64,000 bases of DNA, from assembly GCA_003999685.1 (NCBI GenBank), contig CP021228.1, positions 1,178,001 through 1,242,000 on the forward strand. The letters are read 5' to 3'. Shown in pieces: positions 31,980 through 43,884 of the stretch. Origin of the DNA: Taiwanofungus camphoratus (taxonomy: Eukaryota; Basidiomycota; Agaricomycetes; Polyporales; Taiwanofungaceae). Position numbers and translations under genes: made by a program. Position 1 is the first letter of the stretch. Each line of letters begins with the position of its first letter. The notes beneath the pieces were generated by a model. The model was not told where the DNA came from. It searched no databases and was given only the letters and a program-made list of their open reading frames with translations.

Positions 31980-32955
31980 CAGTAAATGAGCACACCATGA
32001 ATGTCCCACCTTGTTTGTACCCACATTGCACACCTCTGCCACCTGGATCTCCTCTGTGAGCACACGCACATGGCGTGTGCACCTGCACACAAATGTGTGG
32101 TCATGCACGTTAACAGTCAACACAAGCAGGTGCGTGGACTTGGCATCCATGCACATGAGCAGCAGCATCAGGTGCTGCAGCAGGTCAAGCTGGAAGTGCA
32201 CCATGATGAGCTGTGAGACATGCATTGACATGGGCACAAGCATCTTTTCTGCAAGGTGGTCACACTGCAGGTGGGTGGCAGGTGGTCAGGGAAGAGATAC
32301 AGGGGAAGAGGAAGAAGTGGAGAGGGGAGTGGGGAGGGGAGAGGGAAGGGGAGAGGAGAGAGGGGCATGCACACATCTTCTTTCTGCCAATGAGCTGGTC
32401 CTCAAGGTGGACCGCCATGGTGCCCTGCAAGCAAGAGTGCCTCAGCTGAGTGTGCAGCCCAACGTGCATGCATGCTCACCACCTCCACAAACAGCTTCAT
32501 GAGCTTCATCACCATCAAGAGCCCACCATGCCTGTGTGGGGGGCAGGGGGCAGGAGTCAGTGCCAGATGCACACAGGCAGGCAGAGAGAGATGTACCCCA
32601 TGTCCATGTCCACAATGGTCAGGTGCAGGTAGTCAATGTACAGCATGAGCACACACACATCGGGTGGCATGGCAGCATGCTCATCAAAGTGCTTGCAGTC
32701 ATTCAGGGACTGCACACAGAAGAGGTGCTCAACCTGGTTCAGGATGGTCATGTACAGGTAGTCACTGTGGGTGAAGAGGGAGAAGAGGAAGACAGGTGAG
32801 CATGAGGGCAGATAACAGGGGGGACATACCTGAGGTCTGGGCTGACCTCATTGTGAGCATGCTGCTCATGGCCCAGTCACTCACATACACCACCTTGATG
32901 CTGCACATGCAGAGCTGGCTCATCTGCATGGGGTCAACTATGCTGAGCATTGTGC
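31980..32955 (-). pseudogene. CPSF-A/DDB1-family-like gene fragment
   Basis: Minus-strand exons joined by GT-AG introns of 55-65 bp: VVYVSDWAMSSMLTMRSAQT; DYLYMTILNQVEHLFCVQSL and DVCVLMLYIDYLHLTIVDMD; GLLMVMKLMKLFVE; LRHSCLQGTMAVHLEDQLIG; MDAKSTHLLVLTVNVHDHTF and VRVLTEEIQVAEVCNVGTNK. The order resembles the N-terminal beta-propeller of DDB1/CPSF-A proteins (V-L-M-LY-Y-L-T-IVDMD; FLxGxxxPTxAVLxxD; DxxxxLLVL). Sequence bias toward His, Met and Cys is the same as in the HAT1 copy. The match is weak and seen by eye only. Confidence 0.35.
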
Positions 32956-32963
32956 ACAGGCAC

Positions 32964-33447
32964 TGTTACCGGGGGTGCGTCCGTTAACGTGCTGCCTAAT
33001 AGTGGGACTATATGCAGCTGGGTGACGAGGAGGAACACTAGCGACGACGAGTCACTTGTTCCTTAGGCATCTTCAACCACAAGCCCTATGTGGTCTCGAA
33101 GATCTGCGGGCTTCTTGCAATATGAGACAACGAGTAAAGCAAGGTATATTCAAGTACAGAGGCGTAGTATTCTATGGTATGAACAAAGAGGATAAAGCTG
33201 GAGACCCTCTGCTGTCTGAGGGTCGCATATATACTACTGCTACTGTCCCCCAGGCACTTCTGTCACAACCCTGGGGACAGCGTAAGGAAAGAAAGGTAAG
33301 CGGCCTGCATGAGTAACTACAGATGGCATAAGCGGAGACGGTCAGCCCGTCGGATAGATGTGGGATGAGTAATTGGAAGTGAGCCGCACGTCCGTGATGT
33401 ACAGTAAGAAAAGTAAACTCATCCGTTGTCCCTACCAGCCAGTAACA
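32964..33447 (-). repeat. 3' LTR of gypsy element 1 (family B)
   Basis: 484 bp, TGTTA...TAACA. A polypurine-type run lies just inside it on the sense strand. Family B shares blocks with family A (e.g. CTTCAACCAC...GCCC), so the two are distant relatives. Confidence 0.92.
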
Positions 33448-33488
33448 TTACCCCCGTCTCCTCCTAGATGTCATCCCGACATCTGTTA

Positions 33489-34406
33489 TCAGACAACGGT
33501 GGCGTCCTTGGCGGGGTCATCGATTTCTGACCAGGCGGCCCCTGCGGTGGGGCAGTGGTCAGTGTCATGGTCATTGGCGAAGCAGTCAAGGCAGCGAGGG
33601 GGGATGACGACTTCTGCGGCCGGTGCCATTGATGCCGAGGGGGCATTGGTTCTGGCAGGTTCAGCCCCCTGGATTGGGTGCTGATAACATGACGATGAGC
33701 CATGGTCTTTACTCCCGCAGAACTGACAGGAGTACTCCCAGGTGGCCATTGGAGTTTGGCAGCATTCAGAGTGGAGACAAACCGTCCATTCATCTTGGAT
33801 GGTGGGGGCAGGGTGTGTGATGATGAAGGATGGGGGAAGGAGGTGCTGGAGGGCGGTGATGATATCTGTGTGGAGTAGGAAGTTGAGGAGGGACCGGGTA
33901 CTGTTACATGCCTGCCAGTACGCTACCCCCACCTCTCGGATTGGGCTGGCCCACCACTTTGTTGCATCGTGGCCCCCTGTCTCTGTCTCCCCCTTGTACC
34001 CACAAATGACCTGGTCGAGGTGGAGGATGACCTCGGCCTCGTGCCGGAAGATGGCAACCTGACATGCGAGGTCGGGCCAGATGATGAGGGCAGTGTCTAC
34101 TGCCGGACGGAGCTGTTCGTTGGCCAGTACCCACCCTAGGCGGTTGGTCGGGGTCATGAAGTTGGCAGTGAGGCCGGACGTCGCTTGGTGAGGGAGGGCG
34201 ACTGTAATCCCCTCGTCCCAGTTGGGGAGATTCTGCTGCCCCTGAAGAAAGAGGTTGAGGGCATGGGCGTTGGCAGCGGTGAGGATGGAGGTGGCGAGGC
34301 GGGCCCTGGCGATGTTGTTCTGGTGGGACATGGTGGAGGTCGACGTCTGGGGCGGGGATGAATGCGATGCGTGTTGCGATTGAGTGGCTGGGTTCTGGAT
34401 TGACAC
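33489..34406 (-). CDS. Extra ORF of gypsy element 1, two zinc knuckles
   Basis: A 305-codon reading frame downstream of the chromodomain and overlapping the pol frame. The body is helical (ILTAANAHALNLFLQGQQNL); the C-terminal part has CQFCGSKDHGSSSC and CLDCFANDHDTDHC, both C-x2-C-x4-H-x4-C knuckles, as in gag nucleocapsids. A trace of the same ORF is seen in gypsy element 2 at 62360-62575. Role unknown; nucleic-acid binding inferred. It belongs to a fossil element. Confidence 0.55.
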   Translation of the reverse strand: MSIQNPATQSQHASHSSPPQTSTSTMSHQNNIARARLATSILTAANAHALNLFLQGQQNLPNWDEGITVALPHQATSGLTANFMTPTNRLGWVLANEQLRPAVDTALIIWPDLACQVAIFRHEAEVILHLDQVICGYKGETETGGHDATKWWASPIREVGVAYWQACNSTRSLLNFLLHTDIITALQHLLPPSFIITHPAPTIQDEWTVCLHSECCQTPMATWEYSCQFCGSKDHGSSSCYQHPIQGAEPARTNAPSASMAPAAEVVIPPRCLDCFANDHDTDHCPTAGAAWSEIDDPAKDATVV

Positions 34407-34429
34407 TGAGGTGGTTCACCCTTTTATAC

Positions 34430-37377
34430 TGTCTTAGCAGTTCAGGAGCATGACACAGATCCTCCTCCTTCTGCCACGTGTTGGCGGAGGCTGGCCATCC
34501 CTTCCATTTGATGAGGAACTCCCACCTCCCATGGCGGGCACGATGCCCACGGATGCCTTCGACTTTGTATTCTTCTTCCCCTTCGACCAGGTCTGATGGA
34601 GGCTTAGCGAAGTTTGGTCCGTGTTCTGCTGTTTTCTTGTATAGGGTGAGTAGCGATGTGTGGAACACTGGGTGGACTTTCCAGGTTTTCGGGAGTTGCA
34701 GCTTGTAGGTCAGGGGACCCTTGACTTCGATGATCCTAAATGGCCTGAGTCGCTTGAGATCAAACTTCCGACTTATTGTCTTCAGGTGGAGGTTCATGGC
34801 TTCTAGCCAAACCTTGTCGTTCTTTTGGAACGGTTTCCAGAGGAAGGGGGTCCTGTCCTCCATCAGCTTCCATGCCAGTTCTTGTGCCGCAAGGGCCTCC
34901 TTGCAGGATTCGGAGATCTGGGTCAGGTGGTCCTGAAGCGTGGGGTACTTCTCAGAGGGGCGAGGAGAGCCGATGGCCTTTGGATCATATCCCATGATCA
35001 GCTTGAATGGGGAGTCCTTTTTTCCAGCATGTGGCACCTGGTTATGTGCGAATTCGAATTCTGGAATGTGTTGGACCCACATATGAGGGTCATTTGCACA
35101 CAGGATCCTCCAGGCTGCTTCTAACTCCTGGTTGACCCGCTCTGTGCTTCCATCGAACTGGGGGTGATAAGCCGTAGACATCGCCGCCTTGACTCCAGTT
35201 AGCTTACACCATTCCCGAAATGCGGCGGCCGCAAACTGTGGGCCCCGGTCTGATATCATCCTGTCAGGTAAACCATATCATCTATAGACATTGAGGTGGA
35301 GGGCCTCTGCTGTTCCGACAGCGTCTATGTTCTTAGTGCAGGGTACTAATACAATACCCTTGGTGAGCTCTCTGTTGACTACCACCATGAGTGTGTCGTA
35401 TCCCTGTGACTCCGGTAGGTCAGTGATGAAGTCGACCGATATGTGTGAGAATGGTCGGGAATTTGGTTCTGTTGGGATGGCCATTAGCAGGGGGTTCATT
35501 GGGTGTGTGTTGATCTTGTTTTCCTGACATTTGGCACATCCCTCAATGTATTTTTCGATGAACATAGTCATCTCATATCAGAACCAATCCCTTCTGGCAA
35601 TGGCGAGGGTGCCTTGAGCACCAGGGTGTGCCATGGCAGGTGTGTCGTGACAGAGTCAGATGACTTCTCGGTGCAGGTCATCATCAGGAGGTACGTAGAC
35701 CCAGTTTTTGTACAAAATTAAACCTTCCTGAATGTCCCAGTCTGCCAGTTTCGTGTGCGCGAACCCTGTGCCCTTGAATGGCGGTACCTTCCCCCGTTTT
35801 AAAGTGTCAATCGTCTTGATGACCATCCTATCACGGCTATGACATTCACGTATCTTTTCGATGATGGCTGTGTTAGTGGCATTGAGGAAGAGTTCATCAG
35901 GGAGCAGGATGACGTTCTCATTGTCATGTTCATCACTCGGGTGGTCTGGGCGTCGGGACAGGGCATCGGCAATGATGAGTTGGCTGCCTTTTTTATTGAG
36001 CAGCTGGATGTCGAAAAGGGAGAGAAACAGCTGCCAGTGGGCCTGCTGGCGATTTAGTCGTTGGGCCTCCCGGAAGTAGGTCAGGTTCTTGTGATCGGTG
36101 ATCACGGTGGTAATATGTCCATTGCCCTCGAGGTGGTGACACCACTCTTCGAGGGCCCATACGATGGCCAGGAGTTCTTGATTGTAGATTTGGTAATTGC
36201 GCTCAGCCTCCTTCAGACCTTTCGAGAGGAATGCAATGGGATGAAGCCTCCCCTCCTCATCAGCTTGCTGCAGCACTGCTCCAGTCACTACGAGTGAGGC
36301 GTCTGCTTCGATTGTGAACGGTTTTGAGGGGTCCGGCATGTGGAGGATGGGCATGCTGGAGAAACATCGCTTGAGTTCCTCAAAGGCGTTTTTGCAAGCG
36401 GGTGTCCAATTTCACTCAGTGCGCTTCTTCTTCATCGCATTTAACGGGTGCGCGATGTGGGAGAAGTTGTGGATGAAGTGTCGATAGTAGTTGGCAAGTC
36501 CCAGGAACTGTTCGACATCTTTCACCCTGGTGGGGTGGGGCCAGTCTGTGATTCCACACAATTTGTCCTTGTCCATGTGCACCTGCCCAGGGGAGATCGT
36601 CATACCCAGGAAGTCCACTTCGACGACATCAAAAGTGCATTTCTCTGGTTTTATGAACAGATCCAACTCTTGTAACCGTTGCAGGACCTGTTGCATTCAC
36701 TCCCGGTGCACTGCGGCATCGTCTGAGAAGATAAGGATGTCATCCATGTAGATTGCTATCCATCCTTCTGCCAGCATGTCCTCAAAGCCGTCGTTCATCA
36801 TGCACTGAAAGGTAGCGGGGGCATTGCACATTCCAAAAAACATGACAGTGGGCTCAACGAGCTTGTCCTTGTTGCCATGTTTTACCATAAACACGCCTTT
36901 CCACTGGTCACCCTCTCTGATCCGGACGTTGTTGTATCCATTTCGAAGGTCCAACTTGGTGAACACTGTGGCTTTCTGGAGTCGATCAATGAGCTCCCCT
37001 ATCAGAGGCAATGGGTAAGCGTCCTTGACTGTGGCATCATTCAGATACCGGTAGTCTTGACATGGCCACAGCGTCCCATCCTTCTTTTTGACAAAGAAGG
37101 TGGGCGATGCCATAGGGGAGTTTGACTTTCGCAGATACCCCTTTTCCAGGTTCTCCAATATGAACTTGTCCATCTCGGCTTGTTCTTTTATGGATAGCGG
37201 GATCACTCCACATTTCTTTGGGATGAAGTTTGGTTTCAGCTCGACTGCATGGTCCCATGGCTTTGATTCAGGAAAGCGGTCTGCAGCAGCCTTTTCGAAC
37301 ACTTGTTTGTAGTCCCACAAGTATTCCGGAACAAGATCCTCCAGTGAGGGGGATGGTTCTGGTGGTGTTTCTAGATC
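34430..37377 (-). pseudogene. Pol of gypsy element 1 (RT, RNase H, integrase, chromodomain)
   Basis: In sense order: reverse transcriptase 37377-36600 with the polymerase box [11 protein letters not shown]; RNase H 36350-36000; integrase 35700-34600 with the zinc-type CAKCQENK, DFITDLPES, DRGPQFAAAAFREW and STERVNQELE; chromodomain 34575-34430 with FLIKWKGWPASANTW. The chromodomain type and order match chromoviruses of fungi. Fossil; a few breaks. Confidence 0.88.
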
Positions 37378-37382
37378 TATAG

Positions 37383-37953
37383 TGTTACAAGGTGGTAATG
37401 GTGTGAACATACATTTTCATTTCTCTTCACTATACCGGACTAGCGGGTCGTGTACACTTACAATCATCACCATTATTCCTGACGGGCTGACCGTCCCCCG
37501 CTTAGTTATGGACAGTTCCTCAGAGGGGGCCACTCAGGCCTCTGACTTATGGATGCTTAGGTGCTGGTACCCGTGGGGGTGAGGGCTGGCTTGCCCTAAA
37601 CCCATCATAGTACTTAAGGGGTTGGCTCACTGCGGAGCACCCCAATCTTGTCCTCCTTAGTTACACTGTGTACTTTGGTGCCATCGTTACCATTTGTACT
37701 TTACGACTGGGCTTAGGCCCCTATACCTTCGTCTATTCAACAGGTCGCCTTAGACCATCTATATCCTTGTGACTACACTAGGACTTAGGCTGTGACTTAG
37801 CCCACAACTCTCTCGAGACTGTTGGGCTAGCGGTTGAAGACTTAGACGTGTACTCATCATCAGCCAGGCTGACTCCTCGTTTACACTTCACGCCTGACTA
37901 CTCAACGACCCCCTGTCACAGTAGTCACCTACGGGCGTAGACCCCCCATAACA
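37383..37953 (+). mobile_element. Solo LTR, family A, nested in gypsy element 1
   Basis: 571 bp, TGTTACAAGG...CATAACA, with exact 5 bp target duplication TATAG at 37378-37382 and 37954-37958. It splits the pol region between protease and reverse transcriptase and is therefore younger than that element. Confidence 0.95.
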
Positions 37954-37958
37954 TATAG

Positions 37959-40656
37959 CTTCCCTAGCATTTAGCACCAGCAGCTTTGAGTTCGGGAAAC
38001 GGGTGACCCTGTTCAGCGTTGCTTTCTTCGGGATTGGTGGTTGCAACAGCCCTTCTTCATTGGTGAGTGGCTGTTCTTTGTGCTGGAAAACCCCAAGCAC
38101 CCCTTCCCCATGCATGTATGCGCATACTATCTCTTCCAACTCATCGTCATCCTCGTGCACCGAGGCACGGCAGAGGGGGATCCCATTCGAAGTTGGTTGG
38201 GACATAATCCAGGCATAATACCCCTGCCATTCGACAAGCCTGGCTTGGTCAATATCAAGCGTCCCCTTCACCCAGTCGATCTGGGAATTGACTTGTGCGA
38301 GCCAGGGGTTGCCAAGTACAACGTCAAGTGGCCCAATGTCTGAGACGTAGAAGTTGGTGGGAACATCGTTTCCTTATAGTCAAATGCTTCCTTCGACCCT
38401 ATGGGTGATGGGCCCCCCCTTGTTTTCACTCCCATCAATGGTGGTAGAGGTCACTGTCCGTGGTAGTGGCCTGGTAGGGAGTCCCCATTGCTTCACGAAG
38501 TTTGGGTGGATTAGGTTGGCATCGGCCCCGCTGTCTAATAGGGGGCATACTGTGACGGCTTTCTCTCCCACAACAATGTATCCAGGCAAATAAAGTGTAT
38601 TGCGTTTGTGAAGTCCGGTAATTACATTTCATACAGAGGGTTCAGGCAACTCGTGCGTCGAGTTGGGTTGCCCTAGAGAAAATCCGTGAAGTCGTCGTAT
38701 CTGGCATAGTGGGGGAAGAGATGATCCGTCATTCCTTGGTCCATTACATCCTCCTGCTCTGAGGCCCCATCATTGGCCTCTGCCATCTCTCCTACCGTAT
38801 TCTTTCTGATAGGGGGTTTCCTTCCTTCACCTCCTCCTGAGCTTGTTGCCTTGTCTGGGCAGTCTTTAGCAAGGTGTCCCTTTTTGTGACACCTGTAGCA
38901 TGACCCCGACTTTTGGTCCATCAGATGCTGCTGATTATCAGGCTGGTTGTAGTTTCCTGCCCGGTTGGAGATGCGAGGGGGCACCTTGGCCTTCTTAATT
39001 GCTGTGTCAATGGCCTTATTGTTCCTGTAGGCCCTGTCTCTATGGGCTGCAGCTTCCTTCCATCCTGCTAAGGTTGTGGGGGGAACATCACGTTCCATGA
39101 TACGCCCCTGGATGACGCTGGGCAGCTTTTCTCTGTACCAGGCTACAAGGGCACTTTCCTCTGTGATTTCTGCCAAGGAAGCCAGCCTGTCAAACTGTTC
39201 GTTGAAGTCCTTGATGGTCTTGTCGAAGGTATAGACCAAGTTTCGCAGGTCGATGGAGGCCGACACTTCTTCCTCAATTACCCCGAAGCGTTGGAGGAAC
39301 TGCAAGACAACATTTGGGAAGGTGTCATACCCCCTTGTTGCTCCATAAAAAGTGGGGTGCGGCATGAAGGCTGCCTCCGTGAGGGTGTCCGCCCATTTTC
39401 CAGGGATCCCTTCCAGGTGTCCAAGGAAGTTGCTGACCTTTTCTCGATCAGAAGCGAGGGCCCAGCGGACTGTGTCGAAGCGGTGAGCAAACTGGATGAC
39501 AAAGTGACGGGCGTCCTCTCTTTTTCCAGAGAACTTTTCAATTTCAGGTTCCTTTCGATCCGGTGGGTGGTTGTACCCCTGGGGTGTGGGTGTCCCTCCA
39601 AGTGGGCCTCCTCTAGGTGGTCCTCCTCCTGGTGGGCCTTCTCCCGGTGGTCCTCCTCCTGGTGGGCCTCCTCCAGGTGGTCCTCCTCCAGGTGGGCCTC
39701 CCCTGTCATTGGAAGAGTCTCCTTCGGGTGGCCCTCCTCCTCCAACCGGCCCTCCTTGTGGAGCTCCTTCAGAGCGGAAGATGCCTATGCCTCGTGGCGT
39801 GTCAGGGGTGTGTGGGGATGTCTTTCCTTGCATTTCAGCTTCCATCTGACGCTCTGGCAGGTCTGCCTCAGGGTCAGTTACTTCTGAGCTGGCGGTGTCA
39901 AAGGGGCGATCTTCCTCGTCGAAGGTAATGAAGCGGGCCTGTATAAGTGCACGATTGGTTGGGGTGCAGGGTTCAAGGTCACTGCCTTGATAAGGGGCAG
40001 GATTGTATCGATGGGGACAAGGTTGATTTGAGCAGACCCTCCAATTAGAGGTCCTCGTGTAGTGTCGGTGAACGTCCCAATTGTTCTCCTGTTGATAGCG
40101 ATGAGCCTTCCCTGCGCACGTCAGACTCAGAGTCCTCCTCGTTCTGGAGGATGGATCCAGCTTGCCAGCGACGGTAGAATTCCCTGGCACTGAGTAGCCT
40201 CTGATAGAGGGCTACGATTTTGGGGACGGCTAGTTGGAAGGTGAAGCGTGGATTGGAGAGCACTCCTTGTGTGACACGGATGCGGTGTTCGAGAATGTCG
40301 TCGAAATTGCCAGAGGGTGTGGGGGGAAGAGGTCGACTTCCTCTACTTAGTTGTGCGTGATTTTCTAGTACTGCTTGCCAAGTGTCGGCTGCTCTAGAAA
40401 TGTGGGAGCAAATGTACTGTATTAGTTCTCTTTGTTCCTGAGCGAGGAAACTGGTGGAGCTGTCAGCGTGGAGAATGGCTCTGAGGTTACACTCTGCCTG
40501 GTCCAACACTTCTTCCAACGTTGGAAGATTCTGATCATATTCCGCACGGTCCAGCTCTTCTTCTTGCTGGTAGTTCAAATCAAAAGGTCGTCGATAGTCC
40601 GTGGTGACCAGTACTAGTCCTAATGAGTACGCTGGTCCTTGTTCGTGAACCGGCAC
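37959..40656 (-). pseudogene. Gag and protease region of gypsy element 1
   Basis: In sense order from 40656: an N-terminal helical part (EEVLDQAECNLRAILHADSS), then the main gag frame 40190-38673 with a PPGGGPPGG linker, capsid-like KFSGKREDARHFVIQFAHRF and the knuckle CYRCHKKGHLAKDCP, then a retropepsin-like region with the active-site motif LDSGADANLIHP near 38540. Same order as in gypsy element 2. Fossil. Confidence 0.82.
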
Positions 40657-40691
40657 AGGTTCGTTTCAGGTGAGTAGGAGCTTTATTCTAG

Positions 40692-41175
40692 TGTTACCGG
40701 GGGTGTGCCCATTAACGTGCTGCCTAATAGTGGGACTATACGCAGCTGGGTGACGAGGAGGAACACTAGCGACGACGAGTCACTTGTTCCTTAGGCATCT
40801 TCAACCACAAGCCCTATGTGGTCTCGAAGATCTGCGGGCTTCTTGCAATATGAGACAACGAGTAAAGCAAGGTATATTCGAGTACAGAGGCGTAGTATTC
40901 TATGGTATGAACAAAGAGGATAAAGCTGGAGACCCTCTGCTGTCTGAGGGTCGCATATATACTACTGCTACTGTCCCCCAGACACTTCTGTCATAACCCT
41001 GGGGACAGTGTAAGGAAAGAAAGGTAAGCGGCCCGCATGAGTAACTACAGATGGCGTAAGCGGAGACGGTCAGCCCATCGAATAGATGTGGGATGAGTAA
41101 TTGGAAGTGAGCCGCACATCTGTGATGTACAGTAAGAAAAGTAAACTCATCCGTTGTCCCTACCAGCTGGTAACA
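40692..41175 (-). repeat. 5' LTR of gypsy element 1 (family B)
   Basis: 484 bp, nearly identical to 32964-33447. The internal sequence that follows in sense (CTAGAATAAAGCTCC) differs only by transitions from the matching place in gypsy element 2, and probably includes the primer binding area. Confidence 0.92.
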
Positions 41176-41180
41176 GGCAC

Positions 41181-42062
41181 ATGTGAGCAGACAGAAGAGC
41201 TGGTCCATGAGGAGCACACCCTGCTTAGAGGTGATGGCAGCAGCAGGGTATGGGTGTGCAAGATCAGCAAAGCACAAGGACACAAAGAAGGCATCAAGGG
41301 TGGTGATGTGTGTGGTGAGGATGCTCTCGACAGATGTGGGCAAGTCAAGGGGAGTGTGAGAACAGAAAGTGGGTCAGACAACAGCAATGCAGCACTGCTC
41401 ATGGTGAGTGTGCAGGCATGAGGGAGCTTGTTGCCAGAGGGGTCCAAGAACTTGGATGGCTTGCTGTCAGAGGGAAGAGGTATGTATGGACTTCATTGCC
41501 AAACAATGTTTTCAACCATGGGAGGAAATTCTTGGACACACCCAAGCCACCAGGATTGGACTTGAAAGTTCCTGCAATAATGCTCCTCTCTCTCGGTCAT
41601 AACTCAACACTCACAAACATGAACAGAAATGCAGTGCTCACCCAACAGCATGCACCACAGCAGCGCCAAGATTCCCATGGTTGATGAGCATGATGTCAAC
41701 CCACAGGAGAAGGGTAATGGGTGTGTCAAGGACCCCCACATGCTGGATGAGCAGGAGACCAGCCAGTTTGTGATGGTCAAGCTGATGCTCACAGGACAGC
41801 ATGGACATTGAGTGCCATGAGAGAGCCACCACCACAGCATCATGGTGGGCCTGTGCCCCAGCATGGGTGTGCTCAGCATGCTGCTCTCACTGTATGACCC
41901 TGACATGCATGGCCACAGCAGTGTTGCATCTGCATGCTCATTGCTTGACTGCGATGTGGGCAGCCTCACACCACTTAACCCCACACTGTTGCACCAGTCA
42001 GGCTTCTTCATGTGCCCCACTGGTGGTGAGGACAAGAGCACAATGAGCACACTCACAAATGC
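41181..42062. other. Gene-like cargo of the composite element, unidentified
   Basis: Continues the DDB1-like side across the gypsy insertion. Both strands have short open stretches: minus FFVSLCFADLAHPYPAAAIT; plus WLAVRGKRYVWTSLPNNVFN and MVGLCPSMGVLSMLLSLYDP. Codon-scale GC rhythm looks coding, with intron-like GT-AG pieces, but I cannot decide the strand or the family. Confidence 0.3.
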
Positions 42063-43884
42063 TGATATCACCTAGAAAACCCTGGTACCTAGGGAGTGCT
42101 CTGCAATGGCTAGGACAGTGAGTGGGAGGTGCTATGTAGCTATAGGGGAAGGGAGCAACTGCCTGTATGGTACCAAGTAGCCTGTATGTCTTGTTGTAAT
42201 TGATTGAGGAAGTAAGGGGCCAAGGGTCTTGCTCTTCAGAATCTTGCTCCTGCATGCTAAGGGTTCCTAAAAGGTTCAAAGTCCTTTGAAGACTTGCAAA
42301 GTCTCACGAAGTGGTTCAAAGTGCTTCGAGGTTCTGCAATGCGGTGCAAAGTCTTTAGAAGGACTTAGCAGGAAGATAGAGGTGTAGGGATGAGATAGAA
42401 GGTGAGATAGGATGTGTGAGGAAGCGAGATGGAGTACAAAGGATAATGAAGTGGGCAGAAAAGCTTTCTAAGTCCTTGTGAGCTAGCCAGAGTTTAGCTA
42501 AACTTCATAAGACTTCAGATGATTTTAGAACTAGATAGGGAGAATAGGAAGGGAATAGGGAGTATACTGAAGCACTTGAGTGTGATATAGGGGAAGTATA
42601 GGCTGTCATAGAAGGCTATGAGGTTATGACAGACAATGAAGGAACTGCTAAACATAATACATGGTTCAAAGGTTTTAGAAGCATAGCAGGGAGATGGGGA
42701 TGAAATCAGAGATTGTAGGACAAAAGGTAGGATGCAGTGGGATGTGATAATGACACAATGTGAGCCTTTAGGGTATAACTAAGACAGAGGCCCATCAGAT
42801 AGGGGAGTTAGAGGAATATGTATAGTGTATGAAGTCATGCCGACTTCATAGATTGTAGTGCATAGTTCGAGAGCGTAGGTGTAGTCATAGGGGTTATCAC
42901 AGACATAGATGTAGTTAGATGAGCTGAGATGAAGCATAGGTGAGAGACTTAGAGGCTTAGAAGGGTTCCTAAGGCTCTATCTTCAGTGTGCTATGAGATC
43001 GTAGCTGTAGAGAAACTAGTATTCTCAAGAGAGGAGTAGTGTATACCAAGGGGTCTCTCTCATATACTGTACTGTACATCGAGCTAAATAGAAAGAAATG
43101 AGGTCAACTTTCTTACACAAAGTGGAATCGAAAAGTCCGAAATGTATTCTAAAAATCCACAAACTTCGGAGCAAGCATAAGAGGATAGGAACTGTTTAGG
43201 AAGTGAAACAGGGGAACTGCATATAGTAGAAAGGTTTTGAAGTCCAGGCATAGAGTCAGGATGATTATCAGGAGGTGGGCATATGTAGTGATCAGCTATC
43301 ATTGCAAGCTAAAGGTGTACAAAGTTTCTACCAGTGGGACTTTGCTAAATCGGGGAAGGAGGTGGCCAAAAAGGGTAGAGAATTATATGGGCATGTCATA
43401 GAAGGCCCTTGTGATATGGGATCAAGACTCAGAGGGTACACAAGGCTTCCTAAGTCCAGGCTTCAGAACTTCAGACCATTTCAGAGACTATCAAAGGTGC
43501 ATACAGCCATGATAGAGATTGGATGGACTTAGCTAAGATTCCTTAGTTAGGCCTGCAATAGGCGATGTAGAAGGTGTGGTGTGGATCAACTAGGACAGTA
43601 TGGAAGGGCCAGAAGTGTCCAATAGTGGATTTAGTGCAGGTTAGAGACTTCATAGCTAGATTTAGAAGCTTTGAAGCACTTCAGATGACTTCATAGGACT
43701 TCATGCACCTTCGTAGACTTCGTGGGTGTTTAGAAGTGTTTAGGATGTGAAGGAGGTGTTAGAAGAGTCTTAGGAAAGTATCCTATACATCGTGGACCCT
43801 AGGAGAGTCATAGGCTGGTCTGTAAGGGGATTTGAAGGCTTCTAAAGTCACAATTCAGAGCCCAGGAGACTACAGGACTCATCA
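42063..43884 (-). mobile_element. 1.8 kb LTR-like repeat, family D
   Basis: In sense (minus) it runs TGATGAGTCC...GGTGATATCA, 1822 bp, no ORF, many CTTCGAAG/GACTTCG words. The first 1.4 kb match 62576-64000 in the other orientation, including TTAGCTAAG(A)xTCTTAGCTAAG and CCATACTGT blocks. No clear target duplication (AATGC against ACACA). Confidence 0.65.

Larger units (their letters stand above)
32964..41175 (-). mobile_element. Ty3/gypsy chromodomain retrotransposon (chromovirus-like), near-complete fossil
   Basis: Two 484 bp LTRs, 32964-33447 (3') and 40692-41175 (5' in sense), bound it; the target duplication GGCAC stands at 32959-32963 and 41176-41180. Parts in sense order: gag with a Pro/Gly-rich linker and zinc knuckle CYRCHKKGHLAKDCP; aspartic protease region; reverse transcriptase; RNase H; integrase; chromodomain; and a further ORF with two zinc knuckles. 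A solo LTR lies inside pol. The two LTRs differ at only a handful of mostly transition sites in the parts I compared, so insertion looks fairly recent, yet the coding part carries roughly half a dozen breaks including the nested LTR. Treated as a fossil. Confidence 0.93.

Noticed and set aside
33742-34062. Plus-strand ORFs across 33.6-37.3 kb as genes
   Set aside because: All are antisense shadows of the gypsy pol and the extra ORF.
39560-39720. Plus-strand Pro/Gly-rich ORF as a collagen-like gene
   Set aside because: It is the antisense of the gag linker of gypsy element 1.
42051-42062. Search for a 5 bp target duplication of the 1.8 kb repeat
   Set aside because: AATGC on one side and ACACA on the other do not match, so no duplication is claimed.
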